Shown piece by piece: positions 22,701-32,912 of a stretch of DNA of 64,000 nt. The DNA lies in contig CM035808.1 in the NCBI GenBank assembly GCA_020466095.1, forward strand, positions 49,107,979 through 49,171,978, written 5' to 3'. Every line of letters starts with the position of its first letter. Positions within the stretch are counted from its first letter, which is position 1. This DNA is from Chlorops oryzae (lineage: Eukaryota > Arthropoda > Insecta > Diptera > Chloropidae). The translations under genes and the position numbers were made by a program. The notes under the pieces were generated by a model. The model did no database searches. It was not told where the DNA came from and worked only from the letters and a program-made list of their open reading frames with translations.

Positions 22701-23505
22701 TTTTTAAAACTCGCACAGATATTCCATCTTCCGCCACACATCTTGCAAGTATTTCCTCTACAGAATCATTCTTCTTGGTAAATTTGGAAATAAGACAGGC
22801 ATTTGTTAAAGCTCCTGGATTTTCGTCTGCATCTTCCATCGTTTTTTTCGCTGTCACATCTATTCTGTGAACATTCCTCAAATGATTTAAAAGTGCAGAA
22901 GTAGAGGAGCCTCGGCAGCTCAAAATTTTCGGGCACTGAGAGCACCTAGCTTTGTCTTTGCCGTCTTTGTTGAAGTATTTCCAAACTCCACTCATTTCTT
23001 AGAACTGCAAGAGCAAAAGTTTGTGTGTATCTACAATTTATGTAAAGAATTTAATTTTGTACCTGGGACTCTTCAATACTATAACTAATATAACTTATAA
23101 TTTCAGTTATGGTGAAGTTTGTGAACTAAAAATTGATCTTTAAATTGTTCGACGGCATTTTTAAAGACGACTATTTTAATAGTTTTCGACGCTATGTTAC
23201 GATGTGTACGATCCCGCACTTTTTGCTTTTTGACATTTGATCAAAAGTTGGGTAGCTAATTTGACATTTGTATTGTTGCCCCCTTTTTTTGAAATCTACC
23301 GCATTATGTGTTTTTCACTAGAACAAAATTCTACCAATTCAACCAGTGCTGCTTAGTAGAAAAATAGGCATTAAAAACCGGTTAACCGGCAAAAGTAACC
23401 CGGTTTATTTAGTATTCGAAAATTAGCTTTTTTTAAATAACCGGTTTTATTGAGACGAAAGCAAACCGAGTACTCGGTTTTCGATTACGGTTTTTGGTAT
23501 CCCTA
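19798..23505 (-). mobile_element. hAT transposon, 3708 bp
   Basis: Ends TAGGGAATTC and (complement) TAGGGATACC, flanked by the exact 8-bp repeat GGCACACT (19790-19797, 23506-23513). The empty site is reconstructed from the SINE tail at 5902-6010. Subterminal regions carry many AACCGG / CCGGTT motifs, likely transposase binding sites (inference). It encodes a broken BED-type hAT transposase on the minus strand. Confidence 0.9.
20303..22995 (-). pseudogene. hAT transposase with BED zinc finger, broken
   Basis: From ATG 22995: WKYFNKDGKDKARCSQC...LLNHLRNVH, a BED-type zinc finger (CxxC, H-x5-H). The frame is lost in a run of A residues near 22556-22566, after which a second frame continues SITVDEWSDI, STHDGAAVMK, MNHAIHLSV (hAT catalytic region) and DVRHRWNSM. 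TAA at 21767-21769 interrupts this frame; it stays open to TAG at 21329 (AADLLRRIKVR...). About 760 bp of non-coding sequence follows, with a 15-bp tandem copy gtaacgtaacgccag near 20952. The C-terminal hAT dimerisation motif (TSTLSERIFSVSSF, NRLSPHRLNSILFIK) lies at 20303-20560. At least two frame defects and one insertion make it inactive as read. Confidence 0.85.
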
Positions 23506-24049
23506 GGCACACTACATAAAAAGACAATACACTCACGCAATCACAAGAAAAACTCTAGTGGTATCACAATGGGCCGATTAACGGCCTAAGTGGCAGCCAC
23601 TTCAACCTACCTACCTACCTACCTAAGAAGTAAATAAAAAAAGCAAATAATTCCCACATATTCAAAACTTTTTGAAAAATACTAAAAGAGCTTCTTTTTG
23701 AAGTGTGAAGCTACACCCCCCTTTTCATACAACATGTTTTCGTCCTTAATATCTGACAGGGACGAGCAAAAAATTTTCGGAGTGGGGCACTAATTAGCAA
23801 AAAAAATAGCAAATATTTCCCACATATATTTTTTTTTATTTCATGCAAAGGGGGGTGCAGCTTCAAGCACCTGATGAAAGTGCCTTTTGCAGGCTACCCT
23901 TAAACCAACCCGTTTATTACCGACCGCCGGCTAGACGAATTCGATGGAGCGAACTGCCATAATTTAACCGGTAGGGTTTGGACCGGTCAAAGGCCAGTCC
24001 TTCTTAGGAAATTCACCTGATCATTTCTGCAGGGTAGTTTACCACATAA

Positions 24050-24190
24050 GGGGCTCGCTCCAGTTCTGTCAGAAATGAAAAACTTCATATAAAAAAACGC
24101 TTCAAAAATGAATCAGAAATTTTCTGAAGTGCTTTTTTATATGAAGTTTTTCATTTCTGTTTCGTTTCTGACAGAACTGAAGCGAGCCCC
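24050..24190. mobile_element. PIF/Harbinger-type MITE, 141 bp, near-perfect hairpin
   Basis: Starts GGGGCTCGCTCCAGTTCTG, ends with its complement, with TAA on both sides (24047-24049, 24191-24193). The arms pair over ~60 bases each, leaving a short loop. Non-coding. Confidence 0.85.
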
Positions 24191-24488
24191 TAACGCTGAA
24201 AAGTTTTTAAAATTTTTAGACATTTATTTAAGTACAACAACAAATCAGCCGATTTTTCGCTAAAACCGCGTTTCTACTCTCAAAATGTTCCCAGAAATAA
24301 ATAAATTGAAACTTTGAAAAACACTCCCATAATTACTTGGGAAGGCATAATTGTCAAGCGCAATCGTTGCGTTCTGTTTTGATAAAGCACTCGCTTAGTG
24401 GTTATTGAGGGAAATATGCTAGGTAAGCATATTCAAAGGTGTATTTTGAGCACTAATCATGGTCCGCCCATTCTGATTTATGCATAAA

Positions 24489-25717
24489 TTAAAAAACACC
24501 TTCTGATTCTATTAGAGTTAATGAATTTTTAGAAAGTTCGGTTATTAAGACTTCCAAAGGCTTTAAGGTATCATTTATAAAAGTCAATATTTGAATTTCG
24601 TTGTCGGAAAATGGAATCATTCCTAGGTCTAATGAAGCATGATTTATACATTTGTACACTAATAAAAACCTTTCAACCATTTTTATCATCGAGTTCCACC
24701 TATGTCTAACATCAAGAACAAGTGAAAGCTCCTTTCCTTCCTGTTTAACAATGTAATACTGTAGTTTTTTATTTTTTTCATGAGATTTTTTGAAACCCCT
24801 AATGCATTCACGAACGTGCTTAATAGTTTCACTAAAAATAAATTTTAAGTGGAGGTTTTGGGGTATTGAAAATTGTTCATTTTCATCCAATTCATCATCT
24901 TCTGAGCATTCACTGTCGCTTTCATTGTAAGTTTCTTTAGAGTTTTTTTCATAGATAGTATCTATGACAGAAAGATGTATGGCATGATTCATACACAGCT
25001 GTGAAAGAGCGGAATTATTGTCCCCATATTTTTTCATAACAGCAGCTCCATCATGAGTAGAGCACACAATATCGGTTTCAAAATTAAGACCGAATTCATT
25101 TAACTTCAATTCAATCAAATTTTCAATGTTTTTCGCTGTGCCTTTCTGTAGGTTAATAAGCCCTAAATTATAAATGTCAAAAAAATTATTAACTGAGTCG
25201 TATGTCCGTAACGATATATTAACATATTTCTTTTGTGTAATATCGCTCCACTCGTCAACAGTGATAGAAAACCTTCTATTTTTTTTTTCAATTCCTTAAT
25301 TTTTTCTATATACTCATTTTTGGATTTCTCGTAAAACCTGTCAATATGTCCCCAAATAGTCGCTTCACTTAATGGCATTTTTAATCCTTTATAGTTTAAA
25401 TATGCTATAGCCATTTTTGATTTTTTTAAAACTCGCACAGATATTCCATCTTCCGCCACACATCTTGCAAGTATTTCCTCTACAGAATCATTCTTCTTGG
25501 TAAATTTGGAAATAAGACAGGCATTTGTTAAAGCTCCTGGATTTTCGTCTGCATCTTCCATCGTTTTTTTCGCTGTCACATCTATTCTGTGAACATTCCT
25601 CAAATGATTTAAAAGTGCAGAAGTAGAGGAGCCTCGGCAGCTCAAAATTTTCGGGCACTGAGAGCACCTAGCTTTGTCTTTGCCGTCTTTGTTGAAGTAT
25701 TTCCAAACTCCACTCAT
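24489..25717 (-). pseudogene. Second copy of the hAT transposase 5' two-thirds
   Basis: Duplicate of 21767-22995, with the BED finger frame (25163-25717) and the catalytic-region frame (24489-25118), and the same A-run frameshift. It has no C-terminal part because the duplication breakpoint falls at the 21767 stop codon. Confidence 0.9.
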
Positions 25718-26227
25718 TTCTTAGAACTGCAAGAGCAAAAGTTTGTGTGTATCTACAATTTATGTAAAGAATTTAATTTTGTACCTGGGACTCTTCAATA
25801 CTATAACTAATATAACTTATAATTTCAGTTATGGTGAAGTTTGTGAACTAAAAATTGATCTTTAAATTGTTCGACGGCATTTTTAAAGACGACTATTTTA
25901 ATAGTTTTCGACGCTATGTTACGATGTGTACGATCCCGCACTTTTTGCTTTTTGACATTTGATCAAAAGTTGGGTAGCTAATTTGACATTTGTATTGTTG
26001 CCCCCTTTTTTTGAAATCTACCGCATTATGTGTTTTTCACTAGAACAAAATTCTACCAATTCAACCAGTGCTGCTTAGTAGAAAAATAGGCATTAAAAAC
26101 CGGTTAACCGGCAAAAGTAACCCGGTTTATTTAGTATTCGAAAATTAGCTTTTTTTAAATAACCGGTTTTATTGAGACGAAAGCAAACCGAGTACTCGGT
26201 TTTCGATTACGGTTTTTGGTATCCCTA

Positions 26228-26347
26228 GGCACACTACATAAAAAGACAATACACTCACGCAATCACAAGAAAAACTCTAGTGGTATCACAATGGGCCGAT
26301 TAACGGCCTAAGTGGCAGCCACTTCAACCTACCTACCTACCTACCTA
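26228..26347 (+). repeat. Duplicate of the SINE tail
   Basis: Copy of 23506-23625 inside the second duplication unit, including the (CCTA)n end. The MULE right arm follows as its duplicate at ~26350-26593. Confidence 0.85.
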
Positions 26348-26771
26348 AGAAGTAAATAAAAAAAGCAAATAATTCCCACATATTCAAAACTTTTTGAAAA
26401 ATACTAAAAGAGCTTCTTTTTGAAGTGTGAAGCTACACCCCCCTTTTCATACAACATGTTTTCGTCCTTAATATCTGACAGGGACGAGCAAAAAATTTTC
26501 GGAGTGGGGCACTAATTAGCAAAAAAAATAGCAAATATTTCCCACATATATTTTTTTTTATTTCATGCAAAGGGGGGTGCAGCTTCAAGCACCTGATGAA
26601 AGTGCCTTTTGCAGGCTACCCTTAAACCAACCCGTTTATTACCGACCGCCGGCTAGACGAATTCGATGGAGCGAACTGCCATAATTTAACCGGTAGGGTT
26701 TGGACCGGTCAAAGGCCAGTCCTTCTTAGGAAATTCACCTGATCATTTCTGCAGGGTAGTTTACCACATAA

Positions 26772-26912
26772 GGGGCTCGCTCCAGTTCTGTCAGAAATGA
26801 AAAACTTCATATAAAAAAACGCTTCAAAAATGAATCAGAAATTTTCTGAAGTGCTTTTTTATATGAAGTTTTTCATTTCTGTTTCGTTTCTGACAGAACT
26901 GAAGCGAGCCCC
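26772..26912. mobile_element. Duplicate of the 141-bp MITE
   Basis: Copy of 24050-24190 at +2722 bases, with the same TAA flanks. It arose by the segment duplication, not by transposition. Confidence 0.85.
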
Positions 26913-27208
26913 TAACGCTGAAAAGTTTTTAAAATTTTTAGACATTTATTTAAGTACAACAACAAATCAGCCGATTTTTCGCTAAAACCGCGTTTCTACT
27001 CTCAAAATGTTCCCAGAAATAAATAAATTGAAACTTTGAAAAACACTCCCATAATTACTTGGGAAGGCATAATTGTCAAGCGCAATCGTTGCGTTCTGTT
27101 TTGATAAAGCACTCGCTTAGTGGTTATTGAGGGAAATATGCTAGGTAAGCATATTCAAAGGTGTATTTTGAGCACTAATCATGGTCCGCCCATTCTGATT
27201 TATGCATA

Positions 27209-29438
27209 AATTTAAATGGGAAGAACTAAGCTTTATTTCAAAATTATAAAATTAAAAAATGACGTCTCTCCTAGAAAAACAAGAAATAAAACTAAAATGC
27301 CAAATTTTTCTCATTTACCGTTATCGAAAAATTTTTTAAGTATTGTTTTCGAAAAGTTCAGAAAAATTTTTTTAAGGAACATTCTAAAAATTTTTGAAGC
27401 GAGGCGATTTTAGCCCCATTGTAACATAGTTCAATGAAATATGCTCTTCGAAGCAAAAATCTAATTTTTGACACCCTGTATCTTGGCAACCTGTGATTAA
27501 AATTTACTTTTTTTTTGCACATTTAACGCACTCTTACATCTTAACAACTGTACCAAGTTTCATCCAAATCGGGGAGAAAAAATTTTGCCGGTGGTACACT
27601 TGACGTGTTTTGCCCCATATATTGAGAACGATAATAAGCGCTTTACATCGCCATTATAGTTAATTTAAATTAGGCCAACGTGTTTTAAATTCATACGCAA
27701 ATATAGGACACTATTTGCACTAAATATAATTTTTTTCAATGAACGTGAAACTGGAATAGACGACTCCCCATTTTCCAAACACTTCACTACAGCTTAAAAA
27801 TAAAAAGGGTGCTATGGCGAAAAATAACGCACACAAGTTTCCAAACGTAATACTTTTAATTTCAATGTTGTGGTCACTTGTCCACTACGCAATGATATAA
27901 TTTCGTTGTCCAAAAAATTCGTTCATATGTGTACGAGTATGTACCTACAGGTAATTTGAACAGAAATGAGAAAACTGCTTTGGGGAGCAACAACCTCTTT
28001 ATATGATTCTGTGACGCTGTATTTGGCTGGTTTCTACCATGCAATAAACTGCTTTAATTGAGCCCCTGCGAGCTGCATTGAGCCACTCGATCGGAAACTT
28101 TAAATTTAATTACAATCGCAAAGATATGTATGCATGTATGAACTCGTTTCGTAAACAAACGAAACCATAAATAGCAAGAATAATTAACACAGCAGCAGCG
28201 AGCAATGTGGAGGTATGCGCTTGGTATGATTCAGGAATGTCGGGAAGACGTTATTTAACATTGAAGAGCTCAAAGTCTGCAGTCAAAGACAAGGACAGAT
28301 TGGATTCAAGAGTGTGGAGTCAATTACAACTGGCTTCTTGAACTCGCTCCGAATAAATCTTCTCATGTCACTGTCATTCACATCAACGTGAAGTCTTGGA
28401 CTCTCCAAAACGCTTCCGCTATTTACGTAACCCAGATATGAGGAAACGCCTGTTTTTGTTGAAACTTTTGTGAATATGAAACACGACTTAGCGGGAAAAT
28501 GTAAAGCAACAGGTTGCTTTTTGCTGGCATTTCTGGCAGCGTTTCAAGAAACTTGCCGCGGCTCGTTCAATCGTGGCAACGGCATTTGGATGGGCAGATG
28601 TTATTTAGAGACTGCGCTGTTATGTGGGATTGGAATAAGTTCAATTTTATATGCCCAGGTTGAGTACTGCTTTAAGTTCCAATCATGCGATATCGTTCGT
28701 GCTGTTGTTTCAATATTGGGAAAGTTGTTGGTTTCGAATGCACCTTACGTTGGTCTGCGTTTGGCTTAGGCGCGGTAAATTGATTGCACTCTTCATAAGT
28801 GCGATTTTAATGATATCTAGCTTGGTGCTTTAACAAAGCCAGTTAAATGCGTCGCAAAGGAAAGACAATTTGAAGACTCGATTGAATGGACAAATTTACA
28901 TATTTCCAAAAATTTGACAAACGAAGGTGAAAGCACTTTCAAACTTATGCTCATACATTCATGCCAAAATTTAGTTTGATTTTTACGAAAATTGTATGAC
29001 CTAAGAAATTTTTGTTTAAAGAAATTTGCGAGAAGCTTCAATGCAATTACTTTACTGTCCAGCTTACAGATTCTTGAGTCCTAATAAGGAATGGGTTGTG
29101 CAAATCCAGCTTCGATTTTTTCGAATTTTGAACATTTTTTAAGCATTCGACTATTCGATTCGAAAAGTGGCACTGCAAGTTCGATTTATTCGATTATATT
29201 CGAATTATCAGAAAACATATATACCACTATTTTTAAAACTTGATAGTGCATATCTGTATATATTTGGGCTTAATGATGAAGTCAGAAACTAAGCGGGAAG
29301 TTATCTTTAACAATGAAGATTGGTGCACGTGGCTTAAGTATTACCAAAAATTTGATTTTATGCACATTTTCTATGTGGTTTTTTAAAGTGCTTGTGCTTC
29401 CATGGTACTTGAATTCCTTCTTGCATTTTAGGCTTGTC
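27209..29438. other. Stretch without recognisable features
   Basis: Low-complexity AT-rich sequence. Frames such as 28470-28769 (+) lack any motif. A run of 'ttcgatt/attcga' words at 29120-29210 is simple sequence. Confidence 0.4.
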
Positions 29439-29439
29439 C

Positions 29440-29938
29440 TATTTATACCCAGCGTAAGCGGAGTATATTACTTTGTACGAATCTTGTAACAGGGAGAATT
29501 AAGCTCCGGAGATATAGACAAATATGTTATATATAGAAATGATCAGGATCAAAAACTGAATCGATTTAGACATGTCCGTCTGTCCGTGGTCGGATCTCCT
29601 CCGAAACGGCTGAACCAATGAAGTCGAAATTTGCCACACATGTATATCGATGTCCAAGTATGATCCTAAATAAAAATGGGAGGCATCCGCCCACTGCCAC
29701 GCCCACAAATGATTTTATTGTGTTTTCAGTAAAATGATTGTAACTTGCGAACCACTCAACACATTCCATTGATATTTGGTGTACTGGTAAACTACGAAGA
29801 GGGACATATACTGGGAAAAAAATGGACGCCGTCCTTCTCGAGCCACGCCCACAAATAGGGGCGTATCGTAACTTGTGAAGTAAAAGGCCTAGAAGCTTAA
29901 AATTCGCTACATAGGTAGACCAAGGCGAATGAAAGGTT
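29440..29938 (+). repeat. Mini-me/DINE-1-like repeat, 3' truncated
   Basis: Begins tttatacccagcgtaagcgg, has the tatagaaatgatcaggatc core followed by a short GTCC run, and breaks off after caaggcgaatgaaaggt. It provides the empty-site sequence for the mariner at 2240. Confidence 0.78.
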
Positions 29939-30267
29939 GTGAGGACTCACAAAATCCCCGACACATATATTTCTCTCCTTTCTTTTTATTTTTTTTGTTG
30001 TTCATGCGAAGAAGTATACAATTTTTGTGTATATCTTTATATCTTTCATTTAAATTATCCTCCTTGATATTCTGAACTTTAATAAAAAAAATTAGCATGT
30101 AAAAACACACTAAAGTGACGTCACAGTTTGGTTAGTTTTTCCCCTTAACACTCTTATAGCATTAACAACACTGACGATAAGCGGTAGGTTTAGGTTATCG
30201 AATGGTAGGTTTAAATTGTAAATTGGTAGATTTGAGAGGAACATAAGATTTGATTTTGGACATAATA

Positions 30268-30384
30268 GTGGTATTCAAGCAACAGTGCAAACGCAGTGTG
30301 CAATATTTGCACTTGTCAATTTGCGTACAAAAAAAGCAGTGCAAATATTGCACACTGCGATTTGCACTGTTGCTTGAATACCAC
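30268..30384. mobile_element. MITE with ~45-bp near-perfect TIRs, 117 bp
   Basis: GTGGTATTCAAGCAACAGTG at 30268 and its complement at 30365-30384, with one mismatch over ~45 bases. TAATA lies on both sides (30263-30267, 30385-30389); a shorter TA target is also possible. The CAGTGCAAA / TGCAATATTTGCA words make a strong hairpin. Confidence 0.85.
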
Positions 30385-30870
30385 TAATATCATCAAAGCA
30401 AGGAATAATTATGACTAGAATTTCACAATTAGAAAGATATGTTGTAACTGCGTGTAAAGAGGGACTAACATCAAACAGCTGAGCTGACGATGTAAAGGAC
30501 TACGAATGGAAGCACACAAAAAAAGAAACCAAAGCGCTTGGTTATATTTTCGAAAGGAAGTCGACATCGAGCAGCCGAACAGATCGGTCCGATCTAAATC
30601 TCCACGGAAAAACAACCAGCAACGCGAGCCCGAAAGCGAAGAAGGAAAGTCGACATCGAGCCAATCGAGGGTTGAACAATCAGGACTAGAACGAGCATCG
30701 GAACAAAGAAGAGGTAACCAGAGCTTCAAGCGAGAACCAGGTGGGCGGTAGTGCATCAAAGTGGTGACAAAAATTAAAGTAATTTCGCAGAGAACATTTC
30801 ACGTACTTTCGTGGCGGAACGAGGTTTTCCCAAAAGCCTAGACTTTTCTTAAATTCAGGACCTAATACCC
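30385..30870. other. Unassigned sequence, left flank of the tnp2-type element
   Basis: Contains a charged open frame (30506-30751, +) without a recognised family. Its continuation on the other side of the transposon (35169 onward) contains ~117-bp direct repeats, so this may be part of an old retroelement or repeat. Confidence 0.35.
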
Positions 30871-31759
30871 CCCAGCAAGCCAGATACGCGTATTAATCTA
30901 GGTTACTCACTAGTTGCATACACGGATTCTTTCAGTCCCACGCAAATGGGCGAATATAGATTTATACTTGTTTATGTTGTATACGTGTAGCAGCTGTCAC
31001 ACTCTGGTGAATGTTAAAGTTACATATGCCTATCTCTTTCTAACATATGGTGGCTAAGTTTTTTTGACGCACCATACTTGTATTAAAAGCGTCAATACGC
31101 CTTTTTAAGAGGTTTTTTGAGCGTATTAATCTGGTATTAAAGGGGGTTTATCCGCATTACTATTAAGGATCGTATAGGTACAGGACAGGTATATAACTGA
31201 CTTAATACCTGAATTCTTTTAGAATACTCACCTTAAAAATTAAAATCAGAAGACCATTTTTTAAGGCTTTTCTGGCAATTCAATCCGTATTAAAAAAGGT
31301 TTGCGAAATCGAATTATCAGAAATGCACATAAAATAGTTACAGAAGTAAAAATATATAGGTGTAAATGTTATAAAATTCATGTATTTAAATTCAGTCGTT
31401 TCTTACTTTTTGTTATAGTTGTATAGTTTTAAAAAATCACAGTTTTATCAAAAATCCTTATTTTCTAGTTGTAATAACAAAATACTCCATTGCAAACCTA
31501 GAAAGTAAAAAGTCGATTTTAAATCAAAATGACTAGCGTTTCATACGCTCAAAAATGAAGGAAATTAAATATACATTATTTGCATTCACTCGATACTTAA
31601 TTTAAAAAGTATAATAAAAAAATATTAGTTTCTCAAAAAATAAACTCTTAATTCTATGTAGTAATAAAAAAATATATATAAAAAAAAAGGTTTAAATTAA
31701 GATATCCATTCTGGAATTGAAAACTTATAAAAAAATAAAAAATTAAAAATGATGAAAGC

Positions 31760-32906
31760 TTAGGCGCATGTCTTCAGGTGTTTTGAACGTCTTTGTTTTG
31801 ATCTGTTGTGGGACAGCTCAACAGATTTTCTTATTTGGCCCTCAAACTCTTTCTTTCCCAAATCACAGTAAACGTCTAAAAGAGTAGATTGAGAAAAGTT
31901 TAAATGCAGTTAAGGAAATAAAAATATTTAAATTTACCACTTAAGATAACTCCAAAAAGCTTTAATAATTTAAGCTGCTTTTTTCCACAACGACCATCCC
32001 AATTGTAGGCGTCAATAAACTCATCCGTGGCCAGAATACGAAATACGGAGTCTAAAGGAAGGTTACCCTTTTTACTGATTAAGTAAACTTTCTAAAAATA
32101 TAGATAAATGTGAAATACGATTGAATTGATTGATTGATTTTTTATTAAAGTTTATAAGTGGTAAGAACTTGTGTTGAAAATGCATACTAGTTATGGAATG
32201 ATGAACAACTATATATGCGACAATTTCCTTGTTTATTAAATCTTTTATTCTATATGAAACATAAATTTTATGATGTTGAAAATTGTTGAGAATCGCGCGT
32301 ATAGTTACATGTGGTTGAAATGTAGCAGTTATCTAAAAAAAACTTATCACAAATGTACCATTGCTGATTCGTTGGCCTCTTCTTGAAGTTTAGCCTCCAA
32401 CTGCTCTGCCTCTGCTGATGTTGACAGTGGCAAATGTGAGCCCATTTCCGCTTCAAGGGGCGAGAGATTTTCTCCAAAGAGCTTTTTAACTGCTTTCAAA
32501 GTTTCTCTGGACATGACGACGCTTTCCCTCACCAGCTTTTCCATGCCCCGATGCTGATCGCAAAAACTTTGCATGTTATTCAACTGTGCTTGCATCAGTC
32601 TTTGGTTTTCCAAAATCGAACGAAGCATTGTTTTTTCTGAAACATTTAACATTTTATATAATTATGTTTTCTAGATATGAATTAAAAACTGAATTACCGT
32701 TTCCCGTGGACATGTCCGGATTTGTAGTTGAAGGATCGGGACAGACGTTTGAGCTGCATCTCGGAGGGCTATTTTCTAATATATATAGGTATATAATAAT
32801 ATATTAGTATTTTAAAAATCTCCATTTAATGGACGTTACCTTTGGTATTGTAGGGAGTGTTTGTTTTGAAAATCCGGTCGGTCGTAAATAAGTTTTCTTT
32901 GTCCAT
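31760..32906 (-). CDS. Five-exon accessory protein of the tnp2-type element (DUF4806-like C-terminus)
   Basis: Exons on the minus strand: 32840-32906 (ATG), 32698-32775, 32359-32636, 31938-32091 and 31760-31875 (TAA). Every junction has GT/AG and compatible phases (1, 1, 0, 1), giving 230 residues. This model is mine and explains the orphan frame at 32347-32652. The middle exon is helical and probably coiled-coil (SILENQRLMQAQLNNM, REETL-like heptads). Exon 4 carries LDSVFRILATDEFIDAYNWD followed by GRCGKKQLKLLK, resembling the DUF4806-type domain found beside such transposases in insects. The C-terminus is basic. The ATG lies six bases after the transposase stop. The role is unknown; a DNA-binding or transposase-partner function is a guess. 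Confidence 0.7.
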
Positions 32907-32912
32907 TATCTT

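Larger units (their letters stand above)
19655..23625 (+). repeat. SINE family 1: tRNA head, LINE-like tail, split by a hAT
   Basis: Head 19655-19797: A box TAGCGTAGGGG and B box near GAGGTTAGATTCCC, then gaaacggagtgtaatgttcc. Tail 23506-23625: TGGTATCACAATGGGCCGAT...CTAAGTGGCAGCC ending in (CCTA)n. The two halves rejoin at GGCACACT, duplicated by the hAT. A second head copy is at 55735-55850; tails recur at 5902 and 59235. The tail resembles LOA/R1-type LINE 3' ends (from memory of the type, not a search). Confidence 0.72.
18284..23871. mobile_element. MULE-like or foldback element with ~250-bp TIRs, host of a nest
   Basis: Left arm 18284-18537 and right arm 23628-23871 are near-identical inverted repeats (GAAGCTGCACCCCCCTTTGC near the tips). 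TGATGAAAGT flanks both sides (18274-18283, 23872-23881), a ~10-bp target duplication. Long TIRs with 9-11-bp TSDs are typical of Mutator-like elements; foldback elements are an alternative. I see no transposase of its own. Two tRNA-like stretches (18724-18760, 18920-18985) lie in the interior. A SINE with a hAT inside it accounts for 19655-23625. Confidence 0.72.
17983..24035. repeat. Outermost inverted ends of the nested block
   Basis: taccctgcagaaat at 17983 and atttctgcagggta ending at 24035 are exact complements. A TA duplication is possible, since the shared bases begin with TA. Related ggactg/cagtcc segments lie just inside both ends. The MULE-like element at 18284-23871 lies inside. 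A remnant transposon is likely but the class is unknown. Confidence 0.5.
21764..27208. repeat. Tandem duplication, 2 x ~2722 bp, no differences seen
   Basis: 21764-24485 recurs at 24486-27208. The encoded 209-residue and 184-residue frames are identical in both copies, and every non-coding stretch I compared is identical. The breakpoints share ataaatt (21762, 24484, 27206), a 7-base microhomology. The unit runs from mid-hAT transposase through the SINE tail, MULE right arm and flanking MITE. Confidence 0.93.

Noticed and set aside
28470..28769. Open frame of 99 codons on the + strand
   Set aside because: No family motif, and overlapping frames of equal quality. Looks random.
30506..30751. 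Charged open frame of 81 codons
   Set aside because: Low-complexity Arg/Ser/Glu composition. It may be retroelement leader; a gene is not supported.
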